Assembly: GCA_945271295.1 (NCBI GenBank)
Contig: CALYPG010000012.1
Coordinates: forward strand, 1-64,000
From: an uncultured Gilliamella sp.
Lineage (GTDB): Bacteria > Pseudomonadota > Gammaproteobacteria > Enterobacterales > Orbaceae
Direction of reading: 5' to 3'
Length of the DNA stretch: 64,000 nt
Numbering within the stretch: position 1 is the first letter of the stretch; every line of letters starts with the position of its first letter. The notes beneath the pieces were generated by a model. The model did not search any database and was not told the origin of the DNA. It worked only from the letters and a program-made list of their open reading frames with translations. The position numbers and the translations under genes were made by a program. Shown in pieces: positions 1 to 11,199 of the stretch.

Positions 1-130
1 ACTTTTAGTAAATAAATGGTTTAATAGTAATAATGTCAGTTAATTGAATAGGTTAAGTGGCTGTTAAAACCCTTTATATCGGCAAAACACTTTATGGAGT
101 ATAAAAAAATATGAATATTATAAGGAATTA

Positions 131-238
131 ATGAAACAAAATTTTATTTATATAGCTAAAGATTTTGAACCAGCAATTAGTTGGTGTCGCAAATTACTTA
201 GAACTCTGGAAAGAAGCTTTATGTTGCCAATAGGATGA
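131..238 (+). other. Possible 35-aa small ORF or gene remnant
   Basis: The first 308 bases hold no recognisable gene. The only supported reading frame is this short one, which begins MKQNFIYIAKDFEP and has a good ribosome-binding site (AAGGA five bases before ATG). A clear terminator lies about 70 bases downstream on the same strand. The frame just after the stop is rich in Lys and Glu codons, so this may be the start of a larger decayed gene. I do not recognise the sequence. Confidence 0.25.
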
Positions 239-308
239 AAAAATTAAAGAAGAAGTTAATTAGTTATAAAATAATTATAGAAAAGTGAAATAAATAATAT
301 TTTATTTA

Positions 309-346
309 GACTCTCTAAAACCATTTAAAGATAGAGAGTCTTTTTT
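309..346 (+). terminator. Rho-independent terminator
   Basis: An 8-bp stem GACTCTCT/AGAGAGTC with a 16-base loop is followed directly by six T residues on the plus strand. It would end transcription coming from the left edge of the window. It faces the 3' end of the minus-strand NlpC/P60 gene and may serve that side weakly. Confidence 0.7.
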
Positions 347-357
347 ATTCATTATTA

Positions 358-906
358 CTAGTTATTAGCAGTTAAATCATCAGCCACTCGACGCGTCTGC
401 CAATAACGCTTCTTCCAATAATTTTCATTTAAATTAGAAAATATTACGCCTTTAGATGATGAAGCATGTAAAAATTTACCATCTGCATAATAAATGCCTA
501 CATGTAAACCACTACCACCACGATTTGTCTTAAAAAAAACTAAATCGCCAGCCCTAGGAGTCGTTACTTTATAACCTAACTGAGCTTGAGCGGCAGTATT
601 TCTAGGTAATGTTCGAGAAAATTTGCTCTTATAAAAATTCATTACCAATCCTGAACAATCACTACCAGCTAAAGTAGTTCCACCATAACGATATGGAGTA
701 TTTTGCCATTTTTGGTAATGTGCATCAATTTTAGCCAACATAGATAAATCGGCTTTCCGGGTTTTAGCAGATAGTTGTCCTCTACTACTAGTACAACCAA
801 ATAACATAAAAAAAGATAAGAACAATGTAGCAATTAATAATTTATTTCCTACATTAAAACAATTGCTCTGCAATACTCCTAATAGTTGATTGTCTTTTTT
901 TATCAT
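358..906 (-). CDS. NlpC/P60 family lipoprotein peptidase (Spr/MepS-like)
   Basis: Predicted outer-membrane-anchored murein endopeptidase of the NlpC/P60 cysteine peptidase family, 182 residues. A hydrophobic stretch at residues 22-37 ends in the lipobox LFGC, making Cys38 the lipidation site. The catalytic domain follows, with Cys84 in GSDCSGLV, His135 in LHVGIY and His147 in FLHASS, matching the Cys-His-His triad of E. coli Spr/MepS. The family cuts cross-links between peptide stems in peptidoglycan. The chosen ATG has AAGGA ten bases upstream. This makes the 5' end overlap the 3' end of the upstream GTPase gene by 53 bases, so the two are probably co-transcribed. The basic N-region before the lipobox is unusually long; a later non-ATG start is possible. 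Confidence 0.85.
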   Translation of the reverse strand: MIKKDNQLLGVLQSNCFNVGNKLLIATLFLSFFMLFGCTSSRGQLSAKTRKADLSMLAKIDAHYQKWQNTPYRYGGTTLAGSDCSGLVMNFYKSKFSRTLPRNTAAQAQLGYKVTTPRAGDLVFFKTNRGGSGLHVGIYYADGKFLHASSSKGVIFSNLNENYWKKRYWQTRRVADDLTANN

Positions 907-2212
907 GCCTTTTTGTTCCTTGATTTAAAGTCGACCAATACGAATAATGTCTTGCCACTTTAAGGTTTTTAGGTAATATTCCCTTTTCCCATTCGCTTTT
1001 ATCTAGTTTGGATAATCTTATCGGACTAGCATTCGCGTGGCTACGATGATTTAAACTTTCTTTTAGATAAATTAACCTCAAAGAAAGAAAACATATAACT
1101 ACATCATCAACACTTAATTTACTATATCCAGAAAACCGATTTAGCATTCTAGATCCATAATGTTTTGCTGTTTGCATTAAACTTCCAATCATGCCGCCAA
1201 TTAGAGTGGCTGAGCCTAATGTAATACCACCAGCGGCTAAGTCAATGCCTGCTCCTATCGTAGCACCAGAGACAAATCCTTTACTTAAATGAGCACTTAT
1301 CATTTTTAAAGCATCTAGATTGAAAAGATCAGCTTTAAAGCGCCCTTTTAATAAGGGTAAATTTTCCTCGGTTTCATAAGTGAAATTGAACTGATAAAGT
1401 CTTAATAAATCGTCTATTGCTTTTTGTTCTCGCTTTCTGACAATATTTTGCATATCAATAATAGCCTGTTTATCATTAGGCTTTGCTATTTTATAATACG
1501 CAGTTACATCAATTAGTGTTTCAGCGATAACTAAGTTAGCTGCTTTATTTCGGTTATTTTTTAACTCGACTAATTTTGCTAACCATTCATCTAGTATCAC
1601 TTTGGCGGGTTCAAGCAATAAAGCCAGACTCTGATATAAACGTTCTTCACCATCCATAGGAGGAAAAACAGCATCAAATTTAATAATAGCATGAATTCCG
1701 ACTCGCGAAAGTAATTTTTTCCATTCTTTTTCATTTTGTTCTTCTTTCGCGGTAAAATTTAATACAGCAAGCATAGGCTTATCACTGTCGGCCAAAATTG
1801 CTAATTCATCATGATATTTAGCGAGTATAGGTTCTCTTACATCAATTACATAAATTCCAACATCACTTTTTAACAGTTGTCTTATTACTTTAGCCTCTTG
1901 ATAAAATAGATTTTCGGCTTCTGGGCTTTGTAAAAAAATGGTTAATTTATCAATTCCATCTAGTTTTTTATGAGCAGGAAGCAATTGATTAATGTAATCA
2001 TATAAAGCAAGGCTATCTTCTAAACCAGGTGTATCATAAAAAATTATTGATTTTTGTTGAGCTAGCGGTAATGTAATTGATTCTACGTGTTTGGTTGTAC
2101 CTGGTTTATCTAATACTGTACCAAAATTACTATTGCGAATTAGTGCACGTAATAATGATGTTTTGCCAACATTTGCATGACCAACTATAGCTATTTTTAG
2201 CGTTGCTAGCAT
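854..2212 (-). CDS. GTPase with DUF3482 domain
   Basis: A 452-residue protein with an N-terminal Era-like GTPase domain. It shows a P-loop GHANVGKT at residues 11-18, a switch-region Thr40, the G3 motif DTPG at 60-63 and a G4-like NFTA at 152-155. A helical C-terminal region includes a Gly-rich hydrophobic hairpin around 310-345 (GATIGAGIDLAAGG and following) that could touch the membrane. In many proteobacteria such GTPases are encoded next to a DUF2868 membrane protein, as here, with only one base between the two genes. The function of the pair is unknown; a membrane-associated GTP-dependent role is inference. Confidence 0.85.
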   Translation of the reverse strand: MLATLKIAIVGHANVGKTSLLRALIRNSNFGTVLDKPGTTKHVESITLPLAQQKSIIFYDTPGLEDSLALYDYINQLLPAHKKLDGIDKLTIFLQSPEAENLFYQEAKVIRQLLKSDVGIYVIDVREPILAKYHDELAILADSDKPMLAVLNFTAKEEQNEKEWKKLLSRVGIHAIIKFDAVFPPMDGEERLYQSLALLLEPAKVILDEWLAKLVELKNNRNKAANLVIAETLIDVTAYYKIAKPNDKQAIIDMQNIVRKREQKAIDDLLRLYQFNFTYETEENLPLLKGRFKADLFNLDALKMISAHLSKGFVSGATIGAGIDLAAGGITLGSATLIGGMIGSLMQTAKHYGSRMLNRFSGYSKLSVDDVVICFLSLRLIYLKESLNHRSHANASPIRLSKLDKSEWEKGILPKNLKVARHYSYWSTLNQGTKRHDKKRQSTIRSIAEQLF

Positions 2213-2213
2213 A

Positions 2214-3533
2214 TTAAATATCCTCGCTTAACCATTCTGGTTTGGCTAATTGTAAAGATAATGATTGCCAGTTATCAAATTGTTTTCCTTGATTAATAAA
2301 CCAAATTCGATTTTGTTGAGATTTACTCATTAATTGATTAAGTAAATTCAATATTCCCCTATCGGGTGCTCTATCTGTATCTATTGCGATTAATAGTTTT
2401 TGAGCAGGCGTTAATTGTAAATAATCGAGAATTTTACGCCGTTGCTCACGCGTATTTAAAAAACCTAAAAAAGTGATGGAGTTAGGTGGATTCCAGTCTT
2501 CTGGCATATCGATTGCAACTAAAAATCTTCCATCACCTTTTTCAATTAAATGATCAAATGAAGACCATTGTAAGTTATTACCGATTTTATCTTCATCTTC
2601 AACATTAATTAATAAAGGTTGTAATTTATTTGCTAATATTTGGTATTCAGGTTGATTGATATTTAATTTAATTTGACGGCAACTTACCAACCAACTAATT
2701 CCACAAAATATCATACAAAAAAAACGAATACCTATGCCATAAACAATAAAAACGCCTAATAACCAAATGGCCCAAGATGATCGAACTTCACCATCATTCA
2801 ACGCTTGTTCGCTATATTTTATGATATTATCACTAGGTATAGGAAACCCAAATTTGGCAGGTAATAATCCTAAATAATGGGTTAAATGAATAATAACTTC
2901 AGAACTTAATAAGGTTGTTTTCCATTCAAAACTATAATGTTGGGTTGAAAGTAATATTAATAAAATCAGTAATGCACAACACAATATGATGGTCCAAAAC
3001 AGATTAAGCACAAATCCAATTAACCAACGAATTTTCCCACCTAAAAGTTCTATAAATGCAGGGATAAGTTGTTGAATCGTTTTTTTTTGCGAAAACTTTT
3101 TAGCCAGCCAAATCCAACAATAAACTAATAGGCTACCACCTACATTAGTAAAGAAAAATAATGATCCCAACCAAATAGAAAATGTAATTAAATGAACCCC
3201 TAATAAACTAAACAAAGCCCAATACAAATTAACTGGATTTTGACTTAATGCACCTATCCCCAAGCTGGCGCCAAGAAAAACGGATAGCAGTAGTAATAGA
3301 ATAAAAGAGATTTTTATAGCGTTTAATAATGTTTTTTGAGCAGAAAAAAGTCCATTTTGCTTAGATAATATTGTCGCCCGCATCACAATACTAGAAGTTA
3401 AAGATGTATGTGAAGATCTTACTTGCCGATTAATATCTTGATCAGCAAAAGATCCTGAATCTTTCTCTATGAGGCGAATTGTTTCTGTAAGCCATAATAA
3501 TTTTAGATCTTCTCGCATTATACCTTTCTTCAA
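2214..3533 (-). CDS. DUF2868 family membrane protein
   Basis: A 439-residue integral membrane protein. Hydrophobic segments lie near residues 75-95, 105-145, 170-195 and 253-280. A soluble C-terminal region of about 150 residues includes FLVAIDMPEDWNPP and KLLIAIDTDRAPDRG. The N-terminal soluble part starts LKLLWLTETIRLIEKDSG. The architecture and its position immediately before the DUF3482 GTPase match the known DUF2868/DUF3482 gene pair. No enzymatic motif is visible. It is first in a likely operon with the GTPase and the NlpC/P60 lipoprotein. Confidence 0.8.
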   Translation of the reverse strand: MKKGIMREDLKLLWLTETIRLIEKDSGSFADQDINRQVRSSHTSLTSSIVMRATILSKQNGLFSAQKTLLNAIKISFILLLLLSVFLGASLGIGALSQNPVNLYWALFSLLGVHLITFSIWLGSLFFFTNVGGSLLVYCWIWLAKKFSQKKTIQQLIPAFIELLGGKIRWLIGFVLNLFWTIILCCALLILLILLSTQHYSFEWKTTLLSSEVIIHLTHYLGLLPAKFGFPIPSDNIIKYSEQALNDGEVRSSWAIWLLGVFIVYGIGIRFFCMIFCGISWLVSCRQIKLNINQPEYQILANKLQPLLINVEDEDKIGNNLQWSSFDHLIEKGDGRFLVAIDMPEDWNPPNSITFLGFLNTREQRRKILDYLQLTPAQKLLIAIDTDRAPDRGILNLLNQLMSKSQQNRIWFINQGKQFDNWQSLSLQLAKPEWLSEDI

Positions 3534-3609
3534 ATTAATTTTTAATCAAGCATAAATGAGCATAGAAGAAACGCGACTTAAGTCGCGTCTAAGAAATAAA
3601 TTAGATAAA

Positions 3610-3855
3610 TTACTGGGTTATTTCACCAATTTTGTTTAATAAAGTTTGAATGCGTTGTTGCCATACTTGTTGATCTTGCTTTAATTTTTCATTTTCATCA
3701 CGTAATACTTTTATTTCATCAGAACTATCATTAATCAATTGCTCCAACTCTTGATTACCTTGTTTCAAAGCTGCTATCTCTTGTTGTAACGTACTGATAA
3801 CATTAACAGTATGTTGGATTCTATTTTCTAATTGATTCAATATTTCTAATGACAT
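3610..3855 (-). CDS. zapB: Cell division protein ZapB
   Basis: An 81-residue coiled-coil protein, the same length as E. coli ZapB, with matching ends (MSLEILNQLE at the start; WQQRIQTLLNKI near the end). ZapB is a cytoplasmic FtsZ-ring-associated protein that links ZapA and MatP and helps place the division septum. Almost the whole protein is a heptad-rich helix full of Gln, Glu and Leu. The frame is open upstream to a TTG, but the ATG used here is preceded by AGGA at good spacing and gives the family length. It is divergent from tpiA with about 100 bases between. Confidence 0.92.
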   Translation of the reverse strand: MSLEILNQLENRIQHTVNVISTLQQEIAALKQGNQELEQLINDSSDEIKVLRDENEKLKQDQQVWQQRIQTLLNKIGEITQ

Positions 3856-3955
3856 ATTTTTCCTCATGCTCAAATTATTTAATAAATAATATTTACTATT
3901 ATAGCGAATTCATTCTAAAATCAACACTATTTTAAATCATAAGTTGGAGAAAATT

Positions 3956-4720
3956 ATGCGTAAACCTCTTGTCATGGGTAACTGGAAACTCAATGGAAGT
4001 ATAGATATGGCTAAAAACTTAGTTGCTGAACTTAGAAATGAGCTATCAACTGAAGCCGCGTGTGATATCGCAATTGCACCACCAGTTGTTTATTTAGATT
4101 TTGTTAAACATCAATTAGGTGGTTCAAATATTTTGTTAGGCGCTCAAGATGTAGGGATTAACCTTTCAGGAGCTTATACCGGTGAAGTATCTGTCAACAT
4201 GTTAAAAGAGTTAGGTGTTACTCATATCATCATAGGGCATTCAGAGCGTCGTACTTATCACAAAGAATCAGATGAGTTTATTGCTAAAAAATTTAATGTA
4301 ATTAAAGAAGCTGGTTTAGTTCCTGTGCTTTGTATTGGAGAATCTGAAGCCGAAAATGAAGCTGGTCAAACCCAAACAGTATGTGCTCGTCAAATTGATG
4401 CAGTAATTAATGCATTTGGCGTTCAAGCATTTAATAATGCAGTAATTGCTTATGAACCAATCTGGGCTATAGGCACAGGAAAATCAGCGACTCCCGCTCA
4501 AGCACAAGCGGTACATAAATTCATTCGTGACCATATTGCCAAACAAGATAAGAAAGTTGCTGAGCAAGTCATTATTCAATATGGTGGTTCAGTCAATGAT
4601 AAAAACGCAGCCGAATTATTTACACAACCTGATATTGATGGTGCGTTAGTTGGCGGTGCATCATTAAAAGCAGATGCATTTGCAGTTATTGTTAAAGCAG
4701 CAGCAAAAGCTAAACATTAA
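3956..4720 (+). CDS. tpiA: Triosephosphate isomerase
   Basis: Interconverts dihydroxyacetone phosphate and glyceraldehyde 3-phosphate in glycolysis and gluconeogenesis. The 254-residue protein has the TIM-barrel catalytic residues Asn9 and Lys11 (GNWKLNG), His95 (IIGHSERR) and Glu167 ([11 protein letters not shown]). The phosphate-binding YGGSV and GALVGGASL loops are near the C-terminus. The start is the ATG after TTGGAGAAAATT; a TTG twelve bases earlier would place the SD sequence inside the gene. It is monocistronic and ends at a strong terminator. Confidence 0.98.
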   Translation: MRKPLVMGNWKLNGSIDMAKNLVAELRNELSTEAACDIAIAPPVVYLDFVKHQLGGSNILLGAQDVGINLSGAYTGEVSVNMLKELGVTHIIIGHSERRTYHKESDEFIAKKFNVIKEAGLVPVLCIGESEAENEAGQTQTVCARQIDAVINAFGVQAFNNAVIAYEPIWAIGTGKSATPAQAQAVHKFIRDHIAKQDKKVAEQVIIQYGGSVNDKNAAELFTQPDIDGALVGGASLKADAFAVIVKAAAKAKH

Positions 4721-4750
4721 AAAAAAGACGCCTAAATAGGCGTCTTTTTT
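4721..4750 (+). terminator. tpiA terminator
   Basis: A perfect hairpin of GACGCCT and AGGCGTC extends through the flanking A and T tracts (13 paired positions, 4-base loop) and ends in a T run directly after the tpiA stop codon. The symmetric A/T tracts mean it could act on both strands. Confidence 0.9.
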
Positions 4751-4803
4751 TAATTGACTAATAGTTATATCTATTTAAAGTTAATTAAATAAAAACTACT
4801 TTT

Positions 4804-5031
4804 TTACTTTTTACGCTTTTTAGAATAGCGGGAAGGCCAAATTTTTTCTACTGGAACCTTTAAATATTCAGAAATAATTCGTTCATATTTAGGACAATGT
4901 CGATATAATGCATTCCTTAAAGTGTCAGCTTGTAAGCCACTTGAGCGTGATAATGCTCTCAAGTTTCCACCTCTAATTTTAATTTCACCAACAACTCTTG
5001 ACGGTGACCAGTCTTGATCTTGTGCGCTCAT
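4804..5031 (-). CDS. Ner-like winged-helix DNA-binding protein
   Basis: A 75-residue basic protein with the features of the Mu Ner/Nlp (SfsB) family: WSPSRVVGEIKIRGGNLRAL, then SGLQADTLRNAL as the recognition helix, then KYERIISEYLKVPVEKIWPSRY. Ner negatively regulates early transcription in Mu-like phages, and cellular homologues exist. Here it lies head-to-head with an S24-type repressor, as ner and c do in Mu, but no other prophage gene is nearby. It may be a domesticated phage switch. The upstream region carries a promoter overlapped by an inverted repeat. Confidence 0.8.
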   Translation of the reverse strand: MSAQDQDWSPSRVVGEIKIRGGNLRALSRSSGLQADTLRNALYRHCPKYERIISEYLKVPVEKIWPSRYSKKRKK

Positions 5032-5042
5032 TATGAGATCCT

Positions 5043-5071
5043 CTATTAGTTAATTCTTTTGCTATTGTAAA
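5043..5071 (-). promoter_or_regulatory. Candidate promoter for the Ner-like gene
   Basis: On the minus strand, TTTACA (-35, positions 5071-5066) is separated by exactly 17 bases from TAATAG (-10, positions 5048-5043), just upstream of the Ner-like start at 5031. The -35 box lies within an inverted repeat TTGTAA-N12-TTACAA (5065-5088), which is a plausible operator. Confidence 0.5.
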
Positions 5072-5111
5072 GATTATCGGTATTACAAAGCTTAAAAGGT
5101 AATAAATTACC
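5065..5111. promoter_or_regulatory. Candidate operator region between the Ner-like and repressor genes
   Basis: Two short inverted repeats sit in the divergent intergenic region: TTGTAA-N12-TTACAA at 5065-5088 and GGTAAT-AA-ATTACC at 5098-5111. Their place between two DNA-binding proteins, with the first overlapping a -35 box, suggests binding sites for one or both regulators. Which protein binds is not visible from sequence. Confidence 0.4.
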
Positions 5112-5183
5112 AGCAAAGCATACCACATAAAAAAGCGAATTAAAATAAGAAAAATAAAAAAATAACACTAAACGGAATTGAAA

Positions 5184-5873
5184 ATGACAGAAAACAAATT
5201 AAAAACACTAAACGAGCAAGAAAAAACACGAATATTAATGGATACTAATGTAATAAATTTCAAAAATAGGTTAACATTAGTTTTAGAAGGCATGTCGGGA
5301 AATGCTTTTGCTAAAAAAGTTGGAATGTCCGAAGCTGTAATTCGTGATTATTTATCTGGAAAGACCTACCCCTCTCTCAATCGACTCGCTATTATTGCAT
5401 TAAAATGTGAAGTTCCAATAGAATGGTTAGCTACCGGAAAAGGAGAATGTCGATTACTTCCTGAGAATGAAATCAGAGGTTCAGTACATATCCCTTTTTA
5501 TCGTTTAAATGAAACAGGTAAATTTTTCATAAAAATGGAATCGATACCATTTGATATTAATTTAATTAAATATCAAGGGTTAAATAGCGAAGATTTAACC
5601 GCAGTATGGGCTAGAGGTGACAGTATGGAACCAACAATATCTAACCACGATATCCTTATTATTAATAAAGCTCATTGCAAACCATCAGACGGTTATCTTT
5701 ATGCAGTACAATATGATGATCAAATTAGTATTAAAAGAATTCAACATCAGGGGTATAATTTGGCATTACTTTGTGATAATTGTAAATATCCAACAATAAT
5801 GATTAACAAAAATTCACCTCAAGACTTCGAAATTATTGGGCATGTTGTGTATCTTATAAAAGATCTATACTAA
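5184..5873 (+). CDS. Phage-type repressor, HTH plus S24 (LexA/CI-like) peptidase domain
   Basis: About 229 residues. An N-terminal helix-turn-helix (NAFAKKVGMSEAVIRDYLSGKTYPSLNRL) is followed by a linker and an S24 domain with GDSMEPT, carrying the nucleophile Ser, and a Lys in ISIKRIQ, the general base of the Ser-Lys dyad. Proteins of this kind repress transcription and can self-cleave during the SOS response. I do not see the usual Ala-Gly cleavage pair in the linker, so RecA-stimulated cleavage is uncertain. ATG 5184 is preferred over TTG two codons earlier. It is divergent from the Ner-like gene; no phage structural gene follows. Confidence 0.85.
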   Translation: MTENKLKTLNEQEKTRILMDTNVINFKNRLTLVLEGMSGNAFAKKVGMSEAVIRDYLSGKTYPSLNRLAIIALKCEVPIEWLATGKGECRLLPENEIRGSVHIPFYRLNETGKFFIKMESIPFDINLIKYQGLNSEDLTAVWARGDSMEPTISNHDILIINKAHCKPSDGYLYAVQYDDQISIKRIQHQGYNLALLCDNCKYPTIMINKNSPQDFEIIGHVVYLIKDLY

Positions 5874-5906
5874 AATAATAGCTATTTGCCAATAATGTAT
5901 GGTTAC

Positions 5907-5932
5907 ACACTGTCGATAGCAATCGACAGTGT
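5907..5932. repeat. Perfect 11-bp inverted repeat after the repressor gene
   Basis: ACACTGTCGAT and ATCGACAGTGT are perfect complements with a 4-base loop (AGCA). The repeat lies 34 bases after the repressor stop codon. It could be a terminator, although the following T run is weak, or a protein-binding palindrome. The rest of the gap to mnmA (5933-6182) holds one other weak hairpin, ATTGATAAA/TTTATCAAT at 5984-6010, and no gene. Confidence 0.5.
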
Positions 5933-6182
5933 ATTTAGTAGATGATAATATTACTCATTTACTTTACTACCATAAATAAGACGATTGATAAAAATAAAAT
6001 ATTTATCAATTGAATCATTTTTGTTTCTTTAAAATATAACTAAATCCAAAAGCATCGAGACTAAACTTAATTTTAATTATTATTTTACGCACTTTCTTCA
6101 AATTGTTATCCGCATAACTTCATGCTTTTTTCGCGCATTTATGATAAAATCAGTTAATATTTTTCCTATAGTTTTTGTAATT

Positions 6183-7310
6183 ATGCCAAATATAAATAGT
6201 TCAAAAAAAGTCGTAGTCGGTATGTCAGGTGGCGTTGATTCATCTGTTTCAGCTTATTTATTGCAGCAACAAGGATATGACGTTGTTGGTTTGTTTATGA
6301 AAAATTGGGAAGAAGATGACAACGAAGAATACTGCTCTGCAGCTGTAGATCTAGCTGATGCTCAAGCTGTTTGTGATAAATTAGGTATTAAACTTAATAC
6401 CATCAACTTTGCTGCTGAATATTGGGATAATGTATTTGAACATTTTTTAGCCGAATATAAAGCCGGTAGAACCCCAAATCCTGATATTCTTTGTAATAAA
6501 GAGATTAAATTTAAAGCCTTTTTACAATACGCCGCGGAAGATTTAGGTGCTGACTATATAGCCACTGGTCACTATGTACGTAAACGAGAAAAAGATAGCA
6601 CAGTCGAATTACTGCGAGGTATTGATAACAACAAAGATCAAAGTTATTTTTTGTACACACTTAGCGAACAACAACTCAGCAAAAGTTTATTCCCTGTTGG
6701 CGAACTAGAAAAACCACAAGTACGCAAAATTGCAGAGCAACTCGGTTTAGCTACTGCAGCAAAAAAAGATTCAACTGGTATCTGTTTTATTGGTGAACGT
6801 AAATTTAGTGACTTTTTAGCACGTTATCTTCCTGCACAATCTGGTGTCATTCGTACGGTTGATGGTGAAATAATCGGTCAACATCAAGGCTTAATGTACC
6901 ATACATTAGGTCAACGTAAAGGACTCGGTATTGGAGGATTAAAACATACCGACGATACACCATGGTATGTTGTTGAAAAAGATGTCAAAAATAATGAATT
7001 GATTGTAGCACAAGGACATGATCACCCTGCTCTTTTCTCTGATGGACTCATTGCTCAACAGTTACATTGGGTGAATCGCCAAGTTATTACGCAACCTTTT
7101 ACCTGCACAGTAAAAACACGTTATCGACAACAAGATATAGCTTGTCGTGTTAATCCTCTGGCAGAAGATAAAATTGAAGTGATTTTTGCCAATCCTGTCG
7201 CTGCCGTGACTCCTGGTCAATCAGCTGTTTTTTATCAAGGTGAAGTTTGCCTTGGTGGTGGCATAATAGAGGAGCGTTTTATTGGTAATAAGGAGTCGCG
7301 TTTTGAATAA
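6183..7310 (+). CDS. mnmA: tRNA-specific 2-thiouridylase MnmA
   Basis: Thiolates U34 of tRNA-Lys, tRNA-Glu and tRNA-Gln in the cytoplasm, using sulfur relayed by the Tus proteins. The 375-residue protein has the ATP pyrophosphatase PP-loop GMSGGVDSS at 13-21. The two catalytic cysteines are Cys104 ([12 protein letters not shown]) and Cys201 ([10 protein letters not shown]). The start MPNINSSKK gives a length close to the E. coli protein (368); the frame is open further upstream, but those residues do not resemble the family. It is the first gene of mnmA-hflD-purB and overlaps hflD by 8 bases, the same order as in enteric bacteria. Confidence 0.97.
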   Translation: MPNINSSKKVVVGMSGGVDSSVSAYLLQQQGYDVVGLFMKNWEEDDNEEYCSAAVDLADAQAVCDKLGIKLNTINFAAEYWDNVFEHFLAEYKAGRTPNPDILCNKEIKFKAFLQYAAEDLGADYIATGHYVRKREKDSTVELLRGIDNNKDQSYFLYTLSEQQLSKSLFPVGELEKPQVRKIAEQLGLATAAKKDSTGICFIGERKFSDFLARYLPAQSGVIRTVDGEIIGQHQGLMYHTLGQRKGLGIGGLKHTDDTPWYVVEKDVKNNELIVAQGHDHPALFSDGLIAQQLHWVNRQVITQPFTCTVKTRYRQQDIACRVNPLAEDKIEVIFANPVAAVTPGQSAVFYQGEVCLGGGIIEERFIGNKESRFE

Positions 7311-7950
7311 CAAATATTATCATATTGCTATCGCACTTGCTGGTGTTGCGCAAAGTGCAATGCTAGTTCCACAGTTAGCCAATACTGGGGTATGTAGTAC
7401 TTCTCTTTATGAGCAATCAATAAAAAGTGTTTTTAAGACCTCTCCGAAGACTACAGCTGATGTTTATGATGGTATAAATAACATTAAAACAGGTTTACAA
7501 ACGTTGATTCAATTACTATCTTCAGGACAGAAAGAGCAAATTGAGATTATCCGTTATTTATTTGGGACTTTAAGTATTACTAATAAATTATTAAAGAATA
7601 AAGAGGCACTAGATAAGATAGATCAGCGATTAACGCGTATATCAGGGCTTTACAGTGATATGAGCGATGAGACTATTGCTGAACATATCGATGATCTTTC
7701 TTATTCCTTAGCTGGAATTTATTCTGATATTGTTAGTCCTTTATCTTCTAAAATTAAAGTGGTTGGTAAAGCAGAATTTTTACAAAATTCTTTAGTGCAA
7801 GCCAAAGTCAGGACATCTCTTTTTGGTTGTGTTCGTTCGGCAATCTTGTGGTATCAAGTTGGAGGCAGTCGACTACAGATCTTATTTTCACGAAAAAATA
7901 TCTGTAATGCAGCGCATAAACTACTACAAGAGATCAACACAGCAAATTAG
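7303..7950 (+). CDS. hflD: High frequency lysogenization protein HflD
   Basis: A 215-residue protein like E. coli HflD (213), a membrane-peripheral protein first found because it modulates lambda CII. The N-terminus [21 protein letters not shown] fits the family and helices dominate throughout. I chose the TTG at 7303, which sits seven bases after AAGGAG and overlaps the end of mnmA by 8 bases, over an in-frame TTG seven codons earlier. Conserved placement between mnmA and purB supports the identification. Confidence 0.9.
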   Translation: MNNKYYHIAIALAGVAQSAMLVPQLANTGVCSTSLYEQSIKSVFKTSPKTTADVYDGINNIKTGLQTLIQLLSSGQKEQIEIIRYLFGTLSITNKLLKNKEALDKIDQRLTRISGLYSDMSDETIAEHIDDLSYSLAGIYSDIVSPLSSKIKVVGKAEFLQNSLVQAKVRTSLFGCVRSAILWYQVGGSRLQILFSRKNICNAAHKLLQEINTAN

Positions 7951-9369
<1,419 letters not shown>

Positions 9370-9526
9370 CAAATGATATTTAAATAATCTAAAACTGATT
9401 GAGAAAATGTTTCAGCTCAAATCGGCTAGATTAAGGTTAATTCTGTTAATGATTGATTTGTAAGGTAATACTGAGCAAATGTCACTAACAAGAACTGTAC
9501 CTTTCAATATTGAACAGGAAATTAGC

Positions 9527-10459
9527 TTGAAAATTCGCATAGCTACTCGAAAAAGCCCGCTTGCTCTTTGGCAAGCTAATTTTGTTAAGCAGCAACTTTT
9601 GAATAACCATAATGGACTAACGGTTGAGCTTATACCGATGGTCACCCAAGGTGACATATTATTAGATAGTCCATTATCTAAAATTGGTGGTAAAGGTCTT
9701 TTTGTCAAACAACTTGAACAGGCCATATTAAATAATGAAGCAGATATTGCCGTTCACTCCATCAAAGATATTCCTGCTCAATTACCGCAAGGATTAATAC
9801 TAGCAACAATTTGTCGGCGTGATGAAGTTCGCGATGCATTTATTTCCAATAAATATACTAATTTAGATCAACTCCCATATGGAGCCATCATTGGTACTTC
9901 TAGCTTACGTCGGCAATGCCAATTACGTGCAAAATACCCACATATTCAAATTAAAGATCTACGAGGCAATGTTAGTACCCGATTGGCAAAACTTGATGAT
10001 CACCAATATGATGCCATTATTTTGGCAGCGGTTGGTTTAAAACGTTTGGCATTAGATAGTCGAATCAAGCAATATATTGATACTGATTTAATATTACCCG
10101 CTGTTGGTCAAGGTGCTGTTGGCATAGAAGCGAGATCTGATGATAAAGAAATGCTCAATCTACTTGCACCGCTTAATGACAGAGATAGTTGCATCTGTAT
10201 TCAAGCAGAAAGAGCAATGAATCAACAACTACAAGGTGGTTGCCAAATACCCATTGCTTGTTACAGCCAAATAAATGATGGTATATTATCATTGCAAGGC
10301 TTAGTGGGTCGCACTGACGGAAGCCAAATTATCAAATCAAAGATACAAGGTAGTACTGCACAAGCACAACAATTGGGTTGCAAGCTCGCTGAACAATTAC
10401 TTAAACATGGTGCGAAAGAAATACTACAGGAATTAACAGCGGATGATCATAGTTACTAG
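9527..10459 (+). CDS. hemC: Hydroxymethylbilane synthase (porphobilinogen deaminase)
   Basis: Joins four porphobilinogen molecules into hydroxymethylbilane for haem synthesis. The start used is TTG 9527, seven bases after AGGA, which gives [16 protein letters not shown] and 310 residues like other HemC proteins; the upstream open stretch does not resemble the family. Cys239 in GGCQIPIA carries the dipyrromethane cofactor, and the substrate-binding Arg-rich [12 protein letters not shown] and [10 protein letters not shown] motifs are intact. It overlaps hemD by 17 bases and heads hemCDXY. Confidence 0.96.
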   Translation: MKIRIATRKSPLALWQANFVKQQLLNNHNGLTVELIPMVTQGDILLDSPLSKIGGKGLFVKQLEQAILNNEADIAVHSIKDIPAQLPQGLILATICRRDEVRDAFISNKYTNLDQLPYGAIIGTSSLRRQCQLRAKYPHIQIKDLRGNVSTRLAKLDDHQYDAIILAAVGLKRLALDSRIKQYIDTDLILPAVGQGAVGIEARSDDKEMLNLLAPLNDRDSCICIQAERAMNQQLQGGCQIPIACYSQINDGILSLQGLVGRTDGSQIIKSKIQGSTAQAQQLGCKLAEQLLKHGAKEILQELTADDHSY

Positions 10460-11174
10460 GCCTTCCCCGGAAGGTGAAGTACTAACCCAACAACTTATTG
10501 AAGCCAAGATCCCAGCCCAACACCTGCCCTTATTTAACATTTCAACAGGTAATGATTTATTTAATCTACCAAGTGAATTAACTAAATTAAAGCCATCAGA
10601 TATTGTAATAGTTACATCACCACAAGTTACTTATATTATTAAAAATAATTTACCTAATCTATTACTACCAACAAATATTCAATATTTTGCGGTTGGTAAT
10701 AAATCAGCCAAACTGTTTAGTCAATTAACCAATAGCATAATCAGTTATCCAAAACAAGAAGATAGTGAAGGGCTATTACAACTTCTTGAAAAAATATCTT
10801 TAAAAAATCGCTCAGTATTAATTTTACGTGGTGATACGGGTCGGCCATTATTGGTAAACACATTAACTCATCAAAAAGCAAAAGTGAAATTAATAGAATG
10901 TTATCGTCGCAATCCTATTTTATATCCACCCAATATACTTGCTGACCATATTGAAAAACAAGTAATTATTAGTACCAGTACAGAACATTTGCTGCAACTT
11001 GAAGCCTATTGCCACAATAAACATAAACAACAAGCCAATTTAATTGTGACTAGCTGGCGAATTTTTGCAAAAGCTAAATGTCTTAATTGGCAAAAAGTTT
11101 TACTAATTGATGGAGCAAATAATCAAATTTTATTTAAAACAATAATAACTCTATGTCATAATGCCAGTATATGA
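10443..11174 (+). CDS. hemD: Uroporphyrinogen-III synthase
   Basis: Cyclises hydroxymethylbilane with inversion of ring D to uroporphyrinogen III. It is 243 residues, near the E. coli length (246), starting [14 protein letters not shown] and showing the loosely conserved two-domain HEM4 fold: [27 protein letters not shown], and [14 protein letters not shown] in the middle. HemD families diverge quickly, so context (directly after hemC, before hemX) adds weight. The overlap with hemC implies translational coupling. Confidence 0.92.
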   Translation: MIIVTRPSPEGEVLTQQLIEAKIPAQHLPLFNISTGNDLFNLPSELTKLKPSDIVIVTSPQVTYIIKNNLPNLLLPTNIQYFAVGNKSAKLFSQLTNSIISYPKQEDSEGLLQLLEKISLKNRSVLILRGDTGRPLLVNTLTHQKAKVKLIECYRRNPILYPPNILADHIEKQVIISTSTEHLLQLEAYCHNKHKQQANLIVTSWRIFAKAKCLNWQKVLLIDGANNQILFKTIITLCHNASI

Positions 11175-11199
11175 TTAAAAATTATAAATGAGGTTCGTC

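Noticed and set aside
3842-3873. Longer start for zapB at an upstream TTG
   Set aside because: It would put the clear SD (AGGA) inside the gene and add residues absent from the family.
9395-9425. A fourth copy of the 39-bp element before hemC (CTGAAACAT on the minus strand)
   Set aside because: Only about 14 of 18 core positions match, the second half-site is absent and it points away from hemC.
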